From: Paenibacillus montaniterrae
Lineage (GTDB): Bacteria > Bacillota > Bacilli > Paenibacillales > Paenibacillaceae
Assembly: GCF_018403185.1 (NCBI RefSeq)
Contig: NZ_BOSE01000005.1
Coordinates: 340,445-404,444, forward strand
DNA: 64,000 nucleotides
Direction of reading: 5' to 3'
The notes beneath the pieces are model-generated. The model worked only from the letters and a program-made list of their open reading frames with translations. It did no database searches and was not told where the DNA came from. Position 1 is the first letter of the stretch; every line of letters begins with the position of its first letter. Of the stretch, positions 7,323 to 15,063 are shown piece by piece. The translations under genes and the position numbers were made by a program.

Positions 7323-8090
7323 TCATGATGAAGGAAAGTAGTTTACCGGGATTACGGATAGCCTAATTTGCCATAACTCAACTGAAATAACAGTATTAGT
7401 ATACCATCCTATATTAGCATTGAACTGAACATGATCAGTGGTTGATGAGGCTTGATAGAAGTTTGAATGAGCAAATAGATAATCGTTAGGAGACGAAGCC
7501 GTATTTACAGGTAAACAGGGATGATACTTACTGTTGTTTGTAGTTGCGCCAGCTCCGGAAACCCAGAAATTAGGAAATATAAAAGGTTCGGCACCATATA
7601 TATCGTTCACTTTTATAAAAGCTATTATTTCCACTTTGTAATATTGCTGCGGTATGAGATCATTCAATGTTTGAGAGAATATCGTTTGAGTTTGCCATGA
7701 CTCAGTCATTAAATCCAGTGTAAAATCAGGAAAACTGAAATACATCCCATATCCAGCTGATCCAGTTGGACCTGTCGGGCCGACCACTCCCTGCGGGCCT
7801 TGTGATCCCGTATCCCCTTTCGCTCCAGGCGGGCCGCTCTCTCCCTGCGGGCCTTGTGGACCCGTATCCCCCTTCGCTCCCGTCGGACCCTGTAGACCTG
7901 TATCGCCTTTTGCTCCGGTTGGACCCGTAGGACCGCCTCCTGATGGGCCTGTTGGACCCGCTGGACCTGTCGGACCGTTAAATCCATTCTGTCCATTTAA
8001 CCCTCTTTGTCCGTTTGGGCCTGTCGGACCTGTCGGACCTGTTGGGCCGATCGCGTCGGACACTATTGAATTTTCTTGATCTTTGTCCAT
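7323..8090 (-). CDS. collagen-like repeat protein, BclA/exosporium type
   Basis: A 255-aa protein. After a short polar head (MDKDQENSIVSDAI), residues 15-118 are Gly-X-Y triplets, mostly GPTGPTG, GAKGDTG and GPQGPQG. The C-terminal 135 residues are a beta-rich globular domain comparable in size to the trimerising C-terminal domain of spore-surface BclA proteins. Such proteins form collagen-like trimers on exosporium or spore coat; the absence of a signal peptide agrees with assembly inside the mother cell. Start chosen at 8090, with AAAGG nine bases upstream; the longer frame to 8150 has no such site. It is monocistronic. The repeat tract is likely to vary in length between strains. Confidence 0.85.
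   Translation of the reverse strand: MDKDQENSIVSDAIGPTGPTGPTGPNGQRGLNGQNGFNGPTGPAGPTGPSGGGPTGPTGAKGDTGLQGPTGAKGDTGPQGPQGESGPPGAKGDTGSQGPQGVVGPTGPTGSAGYGMYFSFPDFTLDLMTESWQTQTIFSQTLNDLIPQQYYKVEIIAFIKVNDIYGAEPFIFPNFWVSGAGATTNNSKYHPCLPVNTASSPNDYLFAHSNFYQASSTTDHVQFNANIGWYTNTVISVELWQIRLSVIPVNYFPSS
7797..8048. repeat. tandem 9-bp coding repeats (Gly-X-Thr/Pro triplets)
   Basis: Near-identical 9-base units encoding GPTGP-type triplets and longer 27-36-base units encoding GAKGDTG-PQGPQG. This is an in-frame minisatellite within the collagen-like gene. Confidence 0.8.
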
Positions 8091-8257
8091 GATTTTCAAC
8101 CTTTCATATACAGAACTTAATAAGATGCTTATTTTAACATCTATTATCAATCTAATATATGTAAGGATTCATTTGCTGCGCGGGCCTTTAATACTTCATT
8201 TTGTAAAAAGCAGGATGCAGGCTTGCTTGTCCCATAGGTTAAAATTGTAAAACAATG

Positions 8258-8881
8258 CTAAGCCGTAAACAAAGCCCATAAGCCATACCCGACAATAATG
8301 ACGCCGGACAGCCGGTTGATCCATAGCAAACCGCCCGGCTTCAGCTTTTTCCGAAAGAGTGATGCCGCAGAAGAAAGGAACAGCCACCAAAGCAATGAAC
8401 CGCTGAACACACCTCCTACTAATAGCAGAGCAGGACCAGCCAATTGTTGCTCCACAGCTATCCCTGCTCCGGCAATAATGCCTGCAAAGGCCAATATCGT
8501 CATTGGGTTTGTTAACGTAATTGCAAGTACGGAAGCGTAAGCGGCAAGCATTTTTTTCCGTGGAGCCTCTGCCTCTGCATTTGAATACAGATCAGCAGGT
8601 CGAGAACGCCATGTGCGCCAGCCCATCCAAAGCAGCAGCATGCCGCCACATAGCTGAAGCCACATCTGATAGCCAATAAGCAGGTTTGTCAACCAGGCAA
8701 AGCCGAATGCGGCGATACAACCGTAAATCGCATCAGCTGTTGCCGCTCCCAGACCAGAAACAAATCCGTACAACCCCCCCTGAGCCAACGAGCGCCGAAT
8801 GCAAATGACTCCTACCGGACCTACTGGTGCTGCAATCGCAAAGCCAATAATTACTCCCTTGAGCAAAATAGTCGCCGTCAT
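8258..8881 (-). CDS. LysE/RhtB-family amino-acid exporter
   Basis: A 207-aa inner-membrane protein with six predicted helices. The family hallmark AAPVGPVGVICIRRSL near residues 17-32 and the GxGAATADAIYG loop in helix 2 are present. Family members export lysine, threonine, homoserine or related metabolites. I chose ATG 8881 (GGAGG five bases upstream) over 8893. It stands alone with no adjacent LysG-type regulator, so the substrate cannot be inferred. Confidence 0.88.
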   Translation of the reverse strand: MTATILLKGVIIGFAIAAPVGPVGVICIRRSLAQGGLYGFVSGLGAATADAIYGCIAAFGFAWLTNLLIGYQMWLQLCGGMLLLWMGWRTWRSRPADLYSNAEAEAPRKKMLAAYASVLAITLTNPMTILAFAGIIAGAGIAVEQQLAGPALLLVGGVFSGSLLWWLFLSSAASLFRKKLKPGGLLWINRLSGVIIVGYGLWALFTA

Positions 8882-8954
8882 CAGGACCTCCATTTATATA
8901 AATTTGATCGTTTGCCTATAATCTCATGAATATGTGCCAAAGATTGACTGCAAA

Positions 8955-10346
8955 TTAGGCTTCAACTCGTTCTGCTACGTTCTCCTTCTCGTGCTCGTAC
9001 CAGATCAAGCGGGAGCTTGGGCTCGACTCAACGGCGGAAAATTCCAATTCGGTTGCCGTTTGCTGCTCATAGAAACGTACGCTGCTAATTGGCAGCAGCG
9101 ATAATACCATGCCATTGTCCAGCTTCATATAAAGTTGGTCTTGCTCTACATATACCTCCGCAATCAGCGACTTGCCCTGTTCAAGCGAAAAACGATACTT
9201 ACCAAGAAACGGTTCATATTCTTCCGGCGCAAGAGGGACAATTTTGGGAAGCGCCACTTGTCGAGGCAGTTCAAACTGCTCGCCTGCAAGGATCTGTTCA
9301 ATACTTTGAATCACCTGCTCGGTATAGGCATATTCCCGCTCTCCATTTTGCAGTAGGATTAGCGTTGCATCATGGTCGACATAGCGTTTAAACATTGTTG
9401 CATATCCCGGCCATCCGCCGCTATGCCATATAACTTTGCCAAGCTGATTATGCTGCTCAGTCAGCCATCCAAAGCCGTAGTCAAAGGTTTCACCGTTATT
9501 CAGCACCACCGGGCCAAACATCGCCTCACGCAGCTGTGAGCTTATAAACTCGTCATCATAAAGCGCGCGATCCAGACGCAGCAGATCCCCTGCCGTGCTG
9601 TTCACCATTCCATCTCCCTGCAAGCCATCCAAATAATAGACATAGTTCAGCTCCGCCACTTCGTCAGGCAGCACATAACCACCACGCTCCAATCGATAGA
9701 CATAGCCCCAGGCATAGTCCTTCGGGACTAAGTCTGGATCAACCCGTCGATTGTATACCAGTGATCGTGTCATGCCAAGCGGTTGAAAAAGCTGCTCGGA
9801 CAGAAAATCCGCGTATGACTGACCACTAATTCGCTCAACTAAAATAGCTAGCAAAACATAACCGGTATTGCTATACATCCAGCTATCATTAGGCGCAAAT
9901 AATGATTCAGGTCGATGAGTAGCGAGCATCTGCAGTACATCTTCATTGGTAGCAATTATCGCAGGATCCCACTTCTTGGCGAACAGTTCCATATAGTCCG
10001 GCAAACCTGATGTATGGGTCAACAAGTGGCGCACCGTAATACCCGGATATGGCAATTCAGGCAGCCATCTGGAAACCGGATCATCCCACTGCAGTTTGCC
10101 AAGCTGCTGCAAGCGGACGATGGCCAGTGCCGTAATCGGCTTGGATACGGATGCTAGCTCAAACATTGAATCAGTGGTAAGCGGACGTACGCCCTCCTTG
10201 CTAAATTCCGCATTCCCTATCGCTTCACTAAGCAGAGGCTTGCCCTGTTCGGCGACCAGGATCACCCCATTAAAAGCTGCCTGTTCTCTTACATGTCCTA
10301 TTAGTTCCGACAATTGTGCGATTCGTTCCTTCTTTGCTGCTATCAT
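8955..10346 (-). CDS. serine beta-lactamase-like hydrolase (class C/PBP4* fold)
   Basis: A 463-aa protein with the three catalytic motifs of the family: SVSK (Ser-x-x-Lys) after FELA, the tyrosine motif YSNTGY, and HSGGWPG in place of KTG. An extra C-terminal domain of about 100 residues follows the catalytic domain. No signal peptide is seen, so it is probably a cytoplasmic esterase, D-aminopeptidase or similar and not a secreted resistance enzyme. Start ATG 10346 has AAAGGAGG upstream; the longer frame to 10379 is less likely. It lies directly downstream of a MarR gene on the same strand and is probably co-regulated by it. Confidence 0.85.
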   Translation of the reverse strand: MIAAKKERIAQLSELIGHVREQAAFNGVILVAEQGKPLLSEAIGNAEFSKEGVRPLTTDSMFELASVSKPITALAIVRLQQLGKLQWDDPVSRWLPELPYPGITVRHLLTHTSGLPDYMELFAKKWDPAIIATNEDVLQMLATHRPESLFAPNDSWMYSNTGYVLLAILVERISGQSYADFLSEQLFQPLGMTRSLVYNRRVDPDLVPKDYAWGYVYRLERGGYVLPDEVAELNYVYYLDGLQGDGMVNSTAGDLLRLDRALYDDEFISSQLREAMFGPVVLNNGETFDYGFGWLTEQHNQLGKVIWHSGGWPGYATMFKRYVDHDATLILLQNGEREYAYTEQVIQSIEQILAGEQFELPRQVALPKIVPLAPEEYEPFLGKYRFSLEQGKSLIAEVYVEQDQLYMKLDNGMVLSLLPISSVRFYEQQTATELEFSAVESSPSSRLIWYEHEKENVAERVEA

Positions 10347-10420
10347 TTCCGTTCCTCCTTTATTCAACAATCGAAGCAAAGAGCAAGATATATTCCAATA
10401 GTCTCATTGTAAGCTCTCCC

Positions 10421-10885
10421 CTATAGATCAGCTGATTGCCTGTTCGCTCTTTCCGAAATAATAATCTCTTTAAACTGCGTCATGATGCGTTTCAAATGCT
10501 GTAAGTCTTCCCAAGGGAGCTTAGCGTAGAAACGTTCAATAATAGACAATTCAATTTGGCGATTAAGGTTCAAGTAATCAATTCCTGCTTGGTCCAATTC
10601 AACAAAAATTTCGCGACGGCTATCCGGATTGATATAGCGGCGGATAAATTGCTTCTTCTCCAGCTTGTTTAGCATTTGACTGACGGCACTGGGGGTAATA
10701 TTTAGCAATTCGGCTAATTCACCCGTTAGTATACGTCCTTTCTCCTCCAGATGATTCAATGTAATCAGTTGCTTCTCTGAAATTGAATCGTCGAGCAAGG
10801 CAGCGTATTCTTGATTAAGCATCGCATGACAGTCGTATTCAATTTGGTTCAATTCAAGCAGAAATGAAATTCGTTCATCATTCAT
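10421..10885 (-). CDS. MarR-family transcriptional regulator
   Basis: A 154-aa winged-helix dimer protein. The core ITLNHLEEKGRILTGELAE... with LNITPSAVSQMLNKLEKKQFIRR is the MarR recognition helix, followed by the DRRE-type wing (DSRREIFVELDQAG). An 11-bp perfect inverted repeat sits over its own promoter (10896-10923), typical of MarR autoregulation. The serine hydrolase follows 75 bases downstream, so the pair forms a small operon likely induced by a phenolic or lipophilic ligand. Confidence 0.92.
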   Translation of the reverse strand: MNDERISFLLELNQIEYDCHAMLNQEYAALLDDSISEKQLITLNHLEEKGRILTGELAELLNITPSAVSQMLNKLEKKQFIRRYINPDSRREIFVELDQAGIDYLNLNRQIELSIIERFYAKLPWEDLQHLKRIMTQFKEIIISERANRQSADL

Positions 10886-10895
10886 TTTATCATCC

Positions 10896-10923
10896 TTAAT
10901 ATTTAATTATGCTTAAATATTAA
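10896..10923. promoter_or_regulatory. MarR operator, 11-bp perfect inverted repeat
   Basis: TTAATATTTAA (10896-10906) and TTAAATATTAA (10913-10923) are exact reverse complements around TTATGC, 11 bases upstream of the marR start. Size and AT content fit MarR operators. Confidence 0.75.
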
Positions 10924-10973
10924 TAAAGTCTTAGTATTCTGTCAAGATGCGGAAACAACGCCCGCAAAATTGA

Positions 10974-11363
10974 TCACTTTCTTCCCTTTTCTTTTCTCGC
11001 ATATATAAACTCAACCATCGGCAATATGATCATAGAAAAGCCTAGCAGCGCCAAGAGCAAAATATTCGTGGTACGGTGCATTAACATGTCCACGGCCATA
11101 GCGACAAGGATGAAAATTGTTAGTAGAAAATAGCTAAGCTTGTAGCTCTGTGCAGTAGTATTTGGATCTAGCTCCTCATCCTGTTGTGCCCCTTCTTCGC
11201 CGCGCCATGTCATCGTTGTGAAATATGTCATCCATAAAGAACTGATCGCAATCACCTCGTTCAGCCCCACCTCTCGGTCGGTGCTAATTTTGTAAATGGC
11301 CAACAGGATGACGGCCCAGGACGCTATCATCAAAATAATTGAGGCTGTTGTACGTAAACTCAT
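10974..11363 (-). CDS. four-helix membrane protein of unknown function
   Basis: A 129-aa protein with helices at about 8-27, 36-52, 76-95 and 98-117, separated by an acidic loop (WRGEEGAQQDEELDPNTTAQ). AAGGAGG precedes the start, and its ATG overlaps the stop of the CPBP protease gene by four bases, so the two are translationally coupled. I do not recognise a family. Position as the last gene of a tetR-CPBP operon suggests a partner role to the protease. Confidence 0.65.
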   Translation of the reverse strand: MSLRTTASIILMIASWAVILLAIYKISTDREVGLNEVIAISSLWMTYFTTMTWRGEEGAQQDEELDPNTTAQSYKLSYFLLTIFILVAMAVDMLMHRTTNILLLALLGFSMIILPMVEFIYARKEKGRK

Positions 11364-12136
11364 TGCACTTCCTCCTTGCCAGGCCGATTTCTGTACTTAA
11401 GCTCCCACGGATACCATATAATATGAAACAACATATGGACAACGATAGCCGCAATAATGCCATACTGCCAGAAAAGATAGCCGCATATGACTGAAACCCA
11501 CAGATTGCCGAGCACCATTGAGGCGATCAAAAATGGTGAAGGAATGCAGCCCTTGGCTATATTACCAGGCAAATGAGCCAAGCCAAATAATACGCCGGTT
11601 GTAATGATAGAAATCCAGAATGCAGCTGATTGAGATGGCGTCACGAATAGAACCGCCCACATCGTTAAGCTAAGCAATCCCCAGCGGAAAATAATCTCCT
11701 CCGTAATTCCGCCAGAAGTAATTCGCGCTGCAAGTCCAAGCTGTTGCCTGGCTTGCTCGGAGGCCAGCACGGAGGCTGTATCAATTCTGGGCCGAATAAA
11801 ACAATAATAGCTCACAATCCATACCAAAGCGCAAATGATTCCGGCGATTATACCGATCCCCACTTGTTGAACCAGATTCGCTAGCTCCAATTCTCCGCGA
11901 CTCAGTCCTTTCAGGAACGGGTCTGTAAGTCCAACCTTGCTGCCAAAATAAATCCCTGCTACTGCGGACAAGCCGACGATAACGATGGTTTGCAGGACCA
12001 TCATTATAAATAGAGTTCGTTTGGATAGCTGGTTATCAGGCTTGTCAAACAGATCACTCGCTGTATATTTGCTCATTAGCCATATGCCCGGCATGCAAAG
12101 TGCAACCAAGATCAACGCTAAAATAAAATGATCCAT
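11360..12136 (-). CDS. CPBP-family intramembrane metalloprotease (CaaX/Abi type)
   Basis: A 258-aa polytopic membrane protein with the CPBP motifs in order: EEIIFRW (EExxxR), FGLAHLPGN (FxxxH), and HMLFHIIWY (HxxxH). These provide glutamate and histidine ligands for the active-site metal. Family members in Firmicutes act in bacteriocin self-immunity, sensing or protein trimming. GGGAG lies seven bases before ATG 12136; the TTG at 12154 is possible but worse. The gene is downstream of a TetR regulator and overlaps the 129-aa membrane protein gene. Confidence 0.88.
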   Translation of the reverse strand: MDHFILALILVALCMPGIWLMSKYTASDLFDKPDNQLSKRTLFIMMVLQTIVIVGLSAVAGIYFGSKVGLTDPFLKGLSRGELELANLVQQVGIGIIAGIICALVWIVSYYCFIRPRIDTASVLASEQARQQLGLAARITSGGITEEIIFRWGLLSLTMWAVLFVTPSQSAAFWISIITTGVLFGLAHLPGNIAKGCIPSPFLIASMVLGNLWVSVICGYLFWQYGIIAAIVVHMLFHIIWYPWELKYRNRPGKEEVQ

Positions 12137-12186
12137 TCCATCGCTCCCGATCAAATAATTTTTACTCTAACTACAACTCTGACAAA

Positions 12187-12768
12187 TCACCGTGTGCTTA
12201 AGCCATCAAGCAGGATTTGAACGGCCTGTCTATAAATACGTTTATTTTCATGTTTATTATTCGTATAGTAGATTTTCCCAAGACCCTCCAACGTGCTGCT
12301 GACAATGAGAACTGCATCCTCAACGCTTATATTTTGAAGCTCCTTCTGCTCAATTCCTTTCATTATAATGGAACGGCAAGCCTGCAAGGTTACTTCATTA
12401 ATGGACGTGATCTTTGCCAGAATCTCCTCCGTAATGACCTGGCTTCTCGCAAATTCCTCCAGTGCTGTAGATAGCGGATTTTGAAAATCCTCTGCATAAT
12501 GCTCTGCCAGCAAATATAACTGCTGCTTAGCAGATTGTTCAGCTTGCGTTAAGTGCACCCATTTGCTTTGCCATTGTCTGGCATCCTCCTCGATTACCTC
12601 TAACAGCAGCTGTTCCTTGCTCTGAAAATGATGGTACAGACTGCCCTTGCTAACGCTTGCCGCCTTGCAAATATCATTTACACTTACGGCATTGTAGCCT
12701 TTTTCCATAAAAAGCTGCCCAGCCTGCTCCATAATCATTTGCTTCGTTTCACCGTGTTTTCTGTTCAT
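12187..12768 (-). CDS. TetR-family transcriptional regulator
   Basis: A 193-aa protein with an N-terminal TetR helix-turn-helix (residues 10-55): AGQLFMEKGYNAVSVNDICK, then AASVSKGSLYHHFQSKEQLL. The C-terminal ligand domain is all helical. GGAGGTGAGG precedes the start. A 12-bp palindrome CCGACCGGTCGG sits 15 bases upstream and is very likely its autoregulatory operator. The downstream CPBP protease and 129-aa membrane gene would be its targets. Confidence 0.92.
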   Translation of the reverse strand: MNRKHGETKQMIMEQAGQLFMEKGYNAVSVNDICKAASVSKGSLYHHFQSKEQLLLEVIEEDARQWQSKWVHLTQAEQSAKQQLYLLAEHYAEDFQNPLSTALEEFARSQVITEEILAKITSINEVTLQACRSIIMKGIEQKELQNISVEDAVLIVSSTLEGLGKIYYTNNKHENKRIYRQAVQILLDGLSTR

Positions 12769-12783
12769 AGCCTCACCTCCAAT

Positions 12784-12795
12784 CCGACCGGTCGG
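12784..12795. promoter_or_regulatory. TetR operator palindrome
   Basis: CCGACCGGTCGG, perfectly symmetric, within AGACCGACCGGTCGGATT on the minus strand. This GACCGGTC form is typical of AcrR/QacR-like TetR operators. Confidence 0.75.
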
Positions 12796-12898
12796 TCTAA
12801 TTATATCATAGTGACAACCAAAGTCTAGTTCTTTTTTCCATATCTTATGTTATATTAATTGGTAAGTGTAAAATTTAGCAAATATAGGAGGGGTATGA

Positions 12899-13312
12899 AT
12901 GAGGCGTACGGAATTTCAATTAAAAGGTATTGCACAAATTTCAATTCGTGTACATAACATGGAAGCCGCTGTTCAATTTTATCGGGATATTTTGGGGCTG
13001 AAGCTCTTGTTTCAAGTACCTAACATGACTTTTTTTGAATGTAATGGGGTGCAAATTGTGTTGAGCATTGCGGAGAGTGCCCAATTTGATCATCCCAGCT
13101 CTGTATTTTATTTTAATGTAGATGATATTCACGCTGCTTATGAACTATTAGTAGAGAAGCAAGTGCAGTTTTTGGACAAGCCTCATAAAGTTGTCGAGAC
13201 AGGACATTCGGAAACGTGGATGACTTTCTTTTATGATCCAGATCAAAATGTACACGCATTAATGTGTGAAATTCCTACTTTGCTTGATGAAGCCGGTCAG
13301 CCTCACAAGTAA
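12899..13312 (+). CDS. VOC-superfamily (glyoxalase/dioxygenase fold) protein
   Basis: A 137-aa single-module VOC protein with two beta-alpha-beta-beta-beta repeats. First-half landmarks are AQISIRVHNMEAAVQFYRDILGLKL and the second-half end is TFFYDPDQNVHALMCEIP. The usual first metal ligand His is replaced by Gln-Ile-Ser, so metal binding is uncertain. AGGAGGGG lies seven bases before the ATG. Divergent from the tetR operon and monocistronic, ending before the hairpin at 13365-13402. It could be a small-molecule lyase, dioxygenase or binding-type resistance protein. Confidence 0.85.
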   Translation: MRRTEFQLKGIAQISIRVHNMEAAVQFYRDILGLKLLFQVPNMTFFECNGVQIVLSIAESAQFDHPSSVFYFNVDDIHAAYELLVEKQVQFLDKPHKVVETGHSETWMTFFYDPDQNVHALMCEIPTLLDEAGQPHK

Positions 13313-13364
13313 TCTTAAAGGCTTGCTTCATCAATTGGCGCGTGTAATACATCAAGGTGCTTTC

Positions 13365-13402
13365 GGGAATTGGAGACACAGTAAGCTCTGCTTCCAATTC
13401 CC
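13365..13402. terminator. hairpin between convergent genes
   Basis: GGGAATTGGA (13365-13374) pairs with TCCAATTCCC (13393-13402), with partial inner pairing. It lies between the VOC gene and the lipoprotein gene; there is no long T-run. Confidence 0.55.
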
Positions 13403-13459
13403 TCACTCTTAGCTCATAATTTTCCGCTAGAAATTAAAACCGTAATTGTATACACCATA

Positions 13460-14443
13460 TTACTGCAAACCTTCTCGTTCTGGCTGTGGTGATGTTGCAT
13501 GAATTTGCAGCAAATAATCACCTTGATCCGTCATCAATAAGTTTATACGAAGTCCGCTACGGTCCAGCCCCTCCCATATCATATGCTCTCCCTGCTCTGA
13601 GGAACGAGCTGCTTGATCCAACACTGCCAAATTGTTCGTCCTTGGCTCTGACAAACCGTTAGTTAAAAGGGCTTTCAATTCTTTGCCCATCTCAACAAAA
13701 TATTGCTCATCAGAGGTAACAAACCAGTATTCCCCTGACACCAATTGATCATCTTGAAAATTATAAATGACCGTTTGCTCTACTTCGGCATCCAAGTCAA
13801 GAGCCCCTTCAACAATAATTCTATTCGTCTCCTCTGACTGGATAGCTCCCTGCACTTGTTGATCGATTACTTCTTGTTTAGATATTAGCCAAGGCAGATT
13901 CTCGAACAGAAATGAACCATCTTTGCTAGTCTTTTCTAAAAGTTGGCTCAAGCTTCCATCATTTACAAAGGAAAATTTGTGGATCTTAAGAGAAGTCAAA
14001 ACTGTTTCTGTTTCTATATCCACAATCTGAATTTCAATAGCATTACTGTTCTCATCTTGAAAATTAATGAAATCACCTTTTTCCGTAGATATCTGTAAAT
14101 TATCTCCCCCTTGATACGTATCTCCCGATTCCAGCTTTATTCCTTCTCCTCCCAATTCTTTATACGAGGAATATTCTTTGAATCCTAATAAATCATGTAG
14201 AGTTTGTCCATGAATCACATAATTAACATAAAAGGGACCTATACTTTCCTTAGTCTGATTGGTAATTCGATATTCGATACTAAGCAAATTTTCATTTTGA
14301 TTACTAAGCTCCACAAAATGGATCTTTGTGGTTTGCTCATCGATTACAATATTGCTGCTATCCGTATTATCGTTTGCGGCGCTTTTACCGCAACCTGCTA
14401 TAGTGATAAGTGCAACTACTATTAAAAAGATTCTCTTTAACAT
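13460..14443 (-). CDS. lipoprotein of unknown function
   Basis: A 327-aa protein with a short signal sequence and lipobox IAGC (Cys18), so it should be anchored on the outer face of the membrane. Residues 35-165 form a predicted beta-sandwich (repeated hydrophobic beta strands such as KIHFVELSNQNENLLSIEYRI). A second domain (about 170-320) has alternating helices and strands. GGGAGG precedes the start. It is monocistronic, and a MITE-like element lies upstream. I recognise no family. Confidence 0.7.
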   Translation of the reverse strand: MLKRIFLIVVALITIAGCGKSAANDNTDSSNIVIDEQTTKIHFVELSNQNENLLSIEYRITNQTKESIGPFYVNYVIHGQTLHDLLGFKEYSSYKELGGEGIKLESGDTYQGGDNLQISTEKGDFINFQDENSNAIEIQIVDIETETVLTSLKIHKFSFVNDGSLSQLLEKTSKDGSFLFENLPWLISKQEVIDQQVQGAIQSEETNRIIVEGALDLDAEVEQTVIYNFQDDQLVSGEYWFVTSDEQYFVEMGKELKALLTNGLSEPRTNNLAVLDQAARSSEQGEHMIWEGLDRSGLRINLLMTDQGDYLLQIHATSPQPEREGLQ

Positions 14444-14606
14444 GAATTCTACCTCCCATCAAAGTAAATAGAACCATTCCTTCGCCCTTCCCCAAAAAAT
14501 CCAAAATGAGGATGTTCTCTCAATTTTAAGCATAAAAATCAAGGATGTAAATAACTTATCGACTTTACAATGCGAATGACTGGCACTCTTCTAAATTTTG
14601 ATGAGT

Positions 14607-14771
14607 TAGGGCGTGTATGCAAACCCGCTTAGGGGCATCTTACACCACCTGTTCGCCCCCTGCTGCGTTGCCTTTCCTTGACGTACACCCGGTACGCCTT
14701 CGAAAAAGCGCCTTGCATGGAACGAACATTCGGCATAATCTGCTCCCTTCTGAGTTTGCATACACGCCCTA
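14607..14771. mobile_element. 165-bp MITE-like element with 18-bp terminal inverted repeats
   Basis: The ends TAGGGCGTGTATGCAAAC (14607-14624) and GTTTGCATACACGCCCTA (14754-14771) are exact complements. The interior has no ORF and carries further palindromic blocks such as GTACACCCGGTAC. No transposase is present, so it would move only in trans. It sits between the lipoprotein promoter and the lspA fragment. Confidence 0.8.
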
Positions 14772-14779
14772 GTAGGAAT

Positions 14780-15037
14780 TCAAGAAGTTGTAGAAGCATT
14801 TGAGGATGATTCCTTCAAAGATTGAAGTAGCACAATCATGACACCAATACATAAGAAGGAATCAGCTACATTAAATACTGGGAAGTTGATAACATGAATG
14901 TTGATCATATCCACAACTTCCCCTTTAGACACTCGATCGATATAATTGCCCAATGCTCCGCCTAATATAAGAGCCAAACCATAGGGCAATATCGTCTTCT
15001 CGCGGTGTGCATAAGGTAAATAGAGCACAATTCCCGA
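14780..15037 (-). pseudogene. lspA (signal peptidase II) fragment, N-terminal half missing
   Basis: About 85 codons remain of a prolipoprotein signal peptidase, normally about 150-160 aa. The C-terminal half is intact, including the catalytic aspartate blocks GNYIDRV and FNVADS, but the N-terminal helices and the first conserved block are absent. A TGA precedes the remaining frame at about 15038, and no ribosome binding site is visible before GTG 15028. The fragment starts about 35 bases after the histidine kinase stop. A full-length lspA must exist elsewhere since this membrane protein cannot fold with half its helices. Confidence 0.8.
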
Positions 15038-15063
15038 TTTTCATGTAAGTCGACACAAGGATG

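Noticed and set aside
7797..8048. Regular short repeats, possibly a CRISPR array
   Set aside because: The repeats are 9-base coding units without unique spacers and translate to Gly-X-Y collagen triplets.
14607..14771. An insertion sequence with transposase
   Set aside because: Only 165 bp long with no ORF; it is MITE-like at most.
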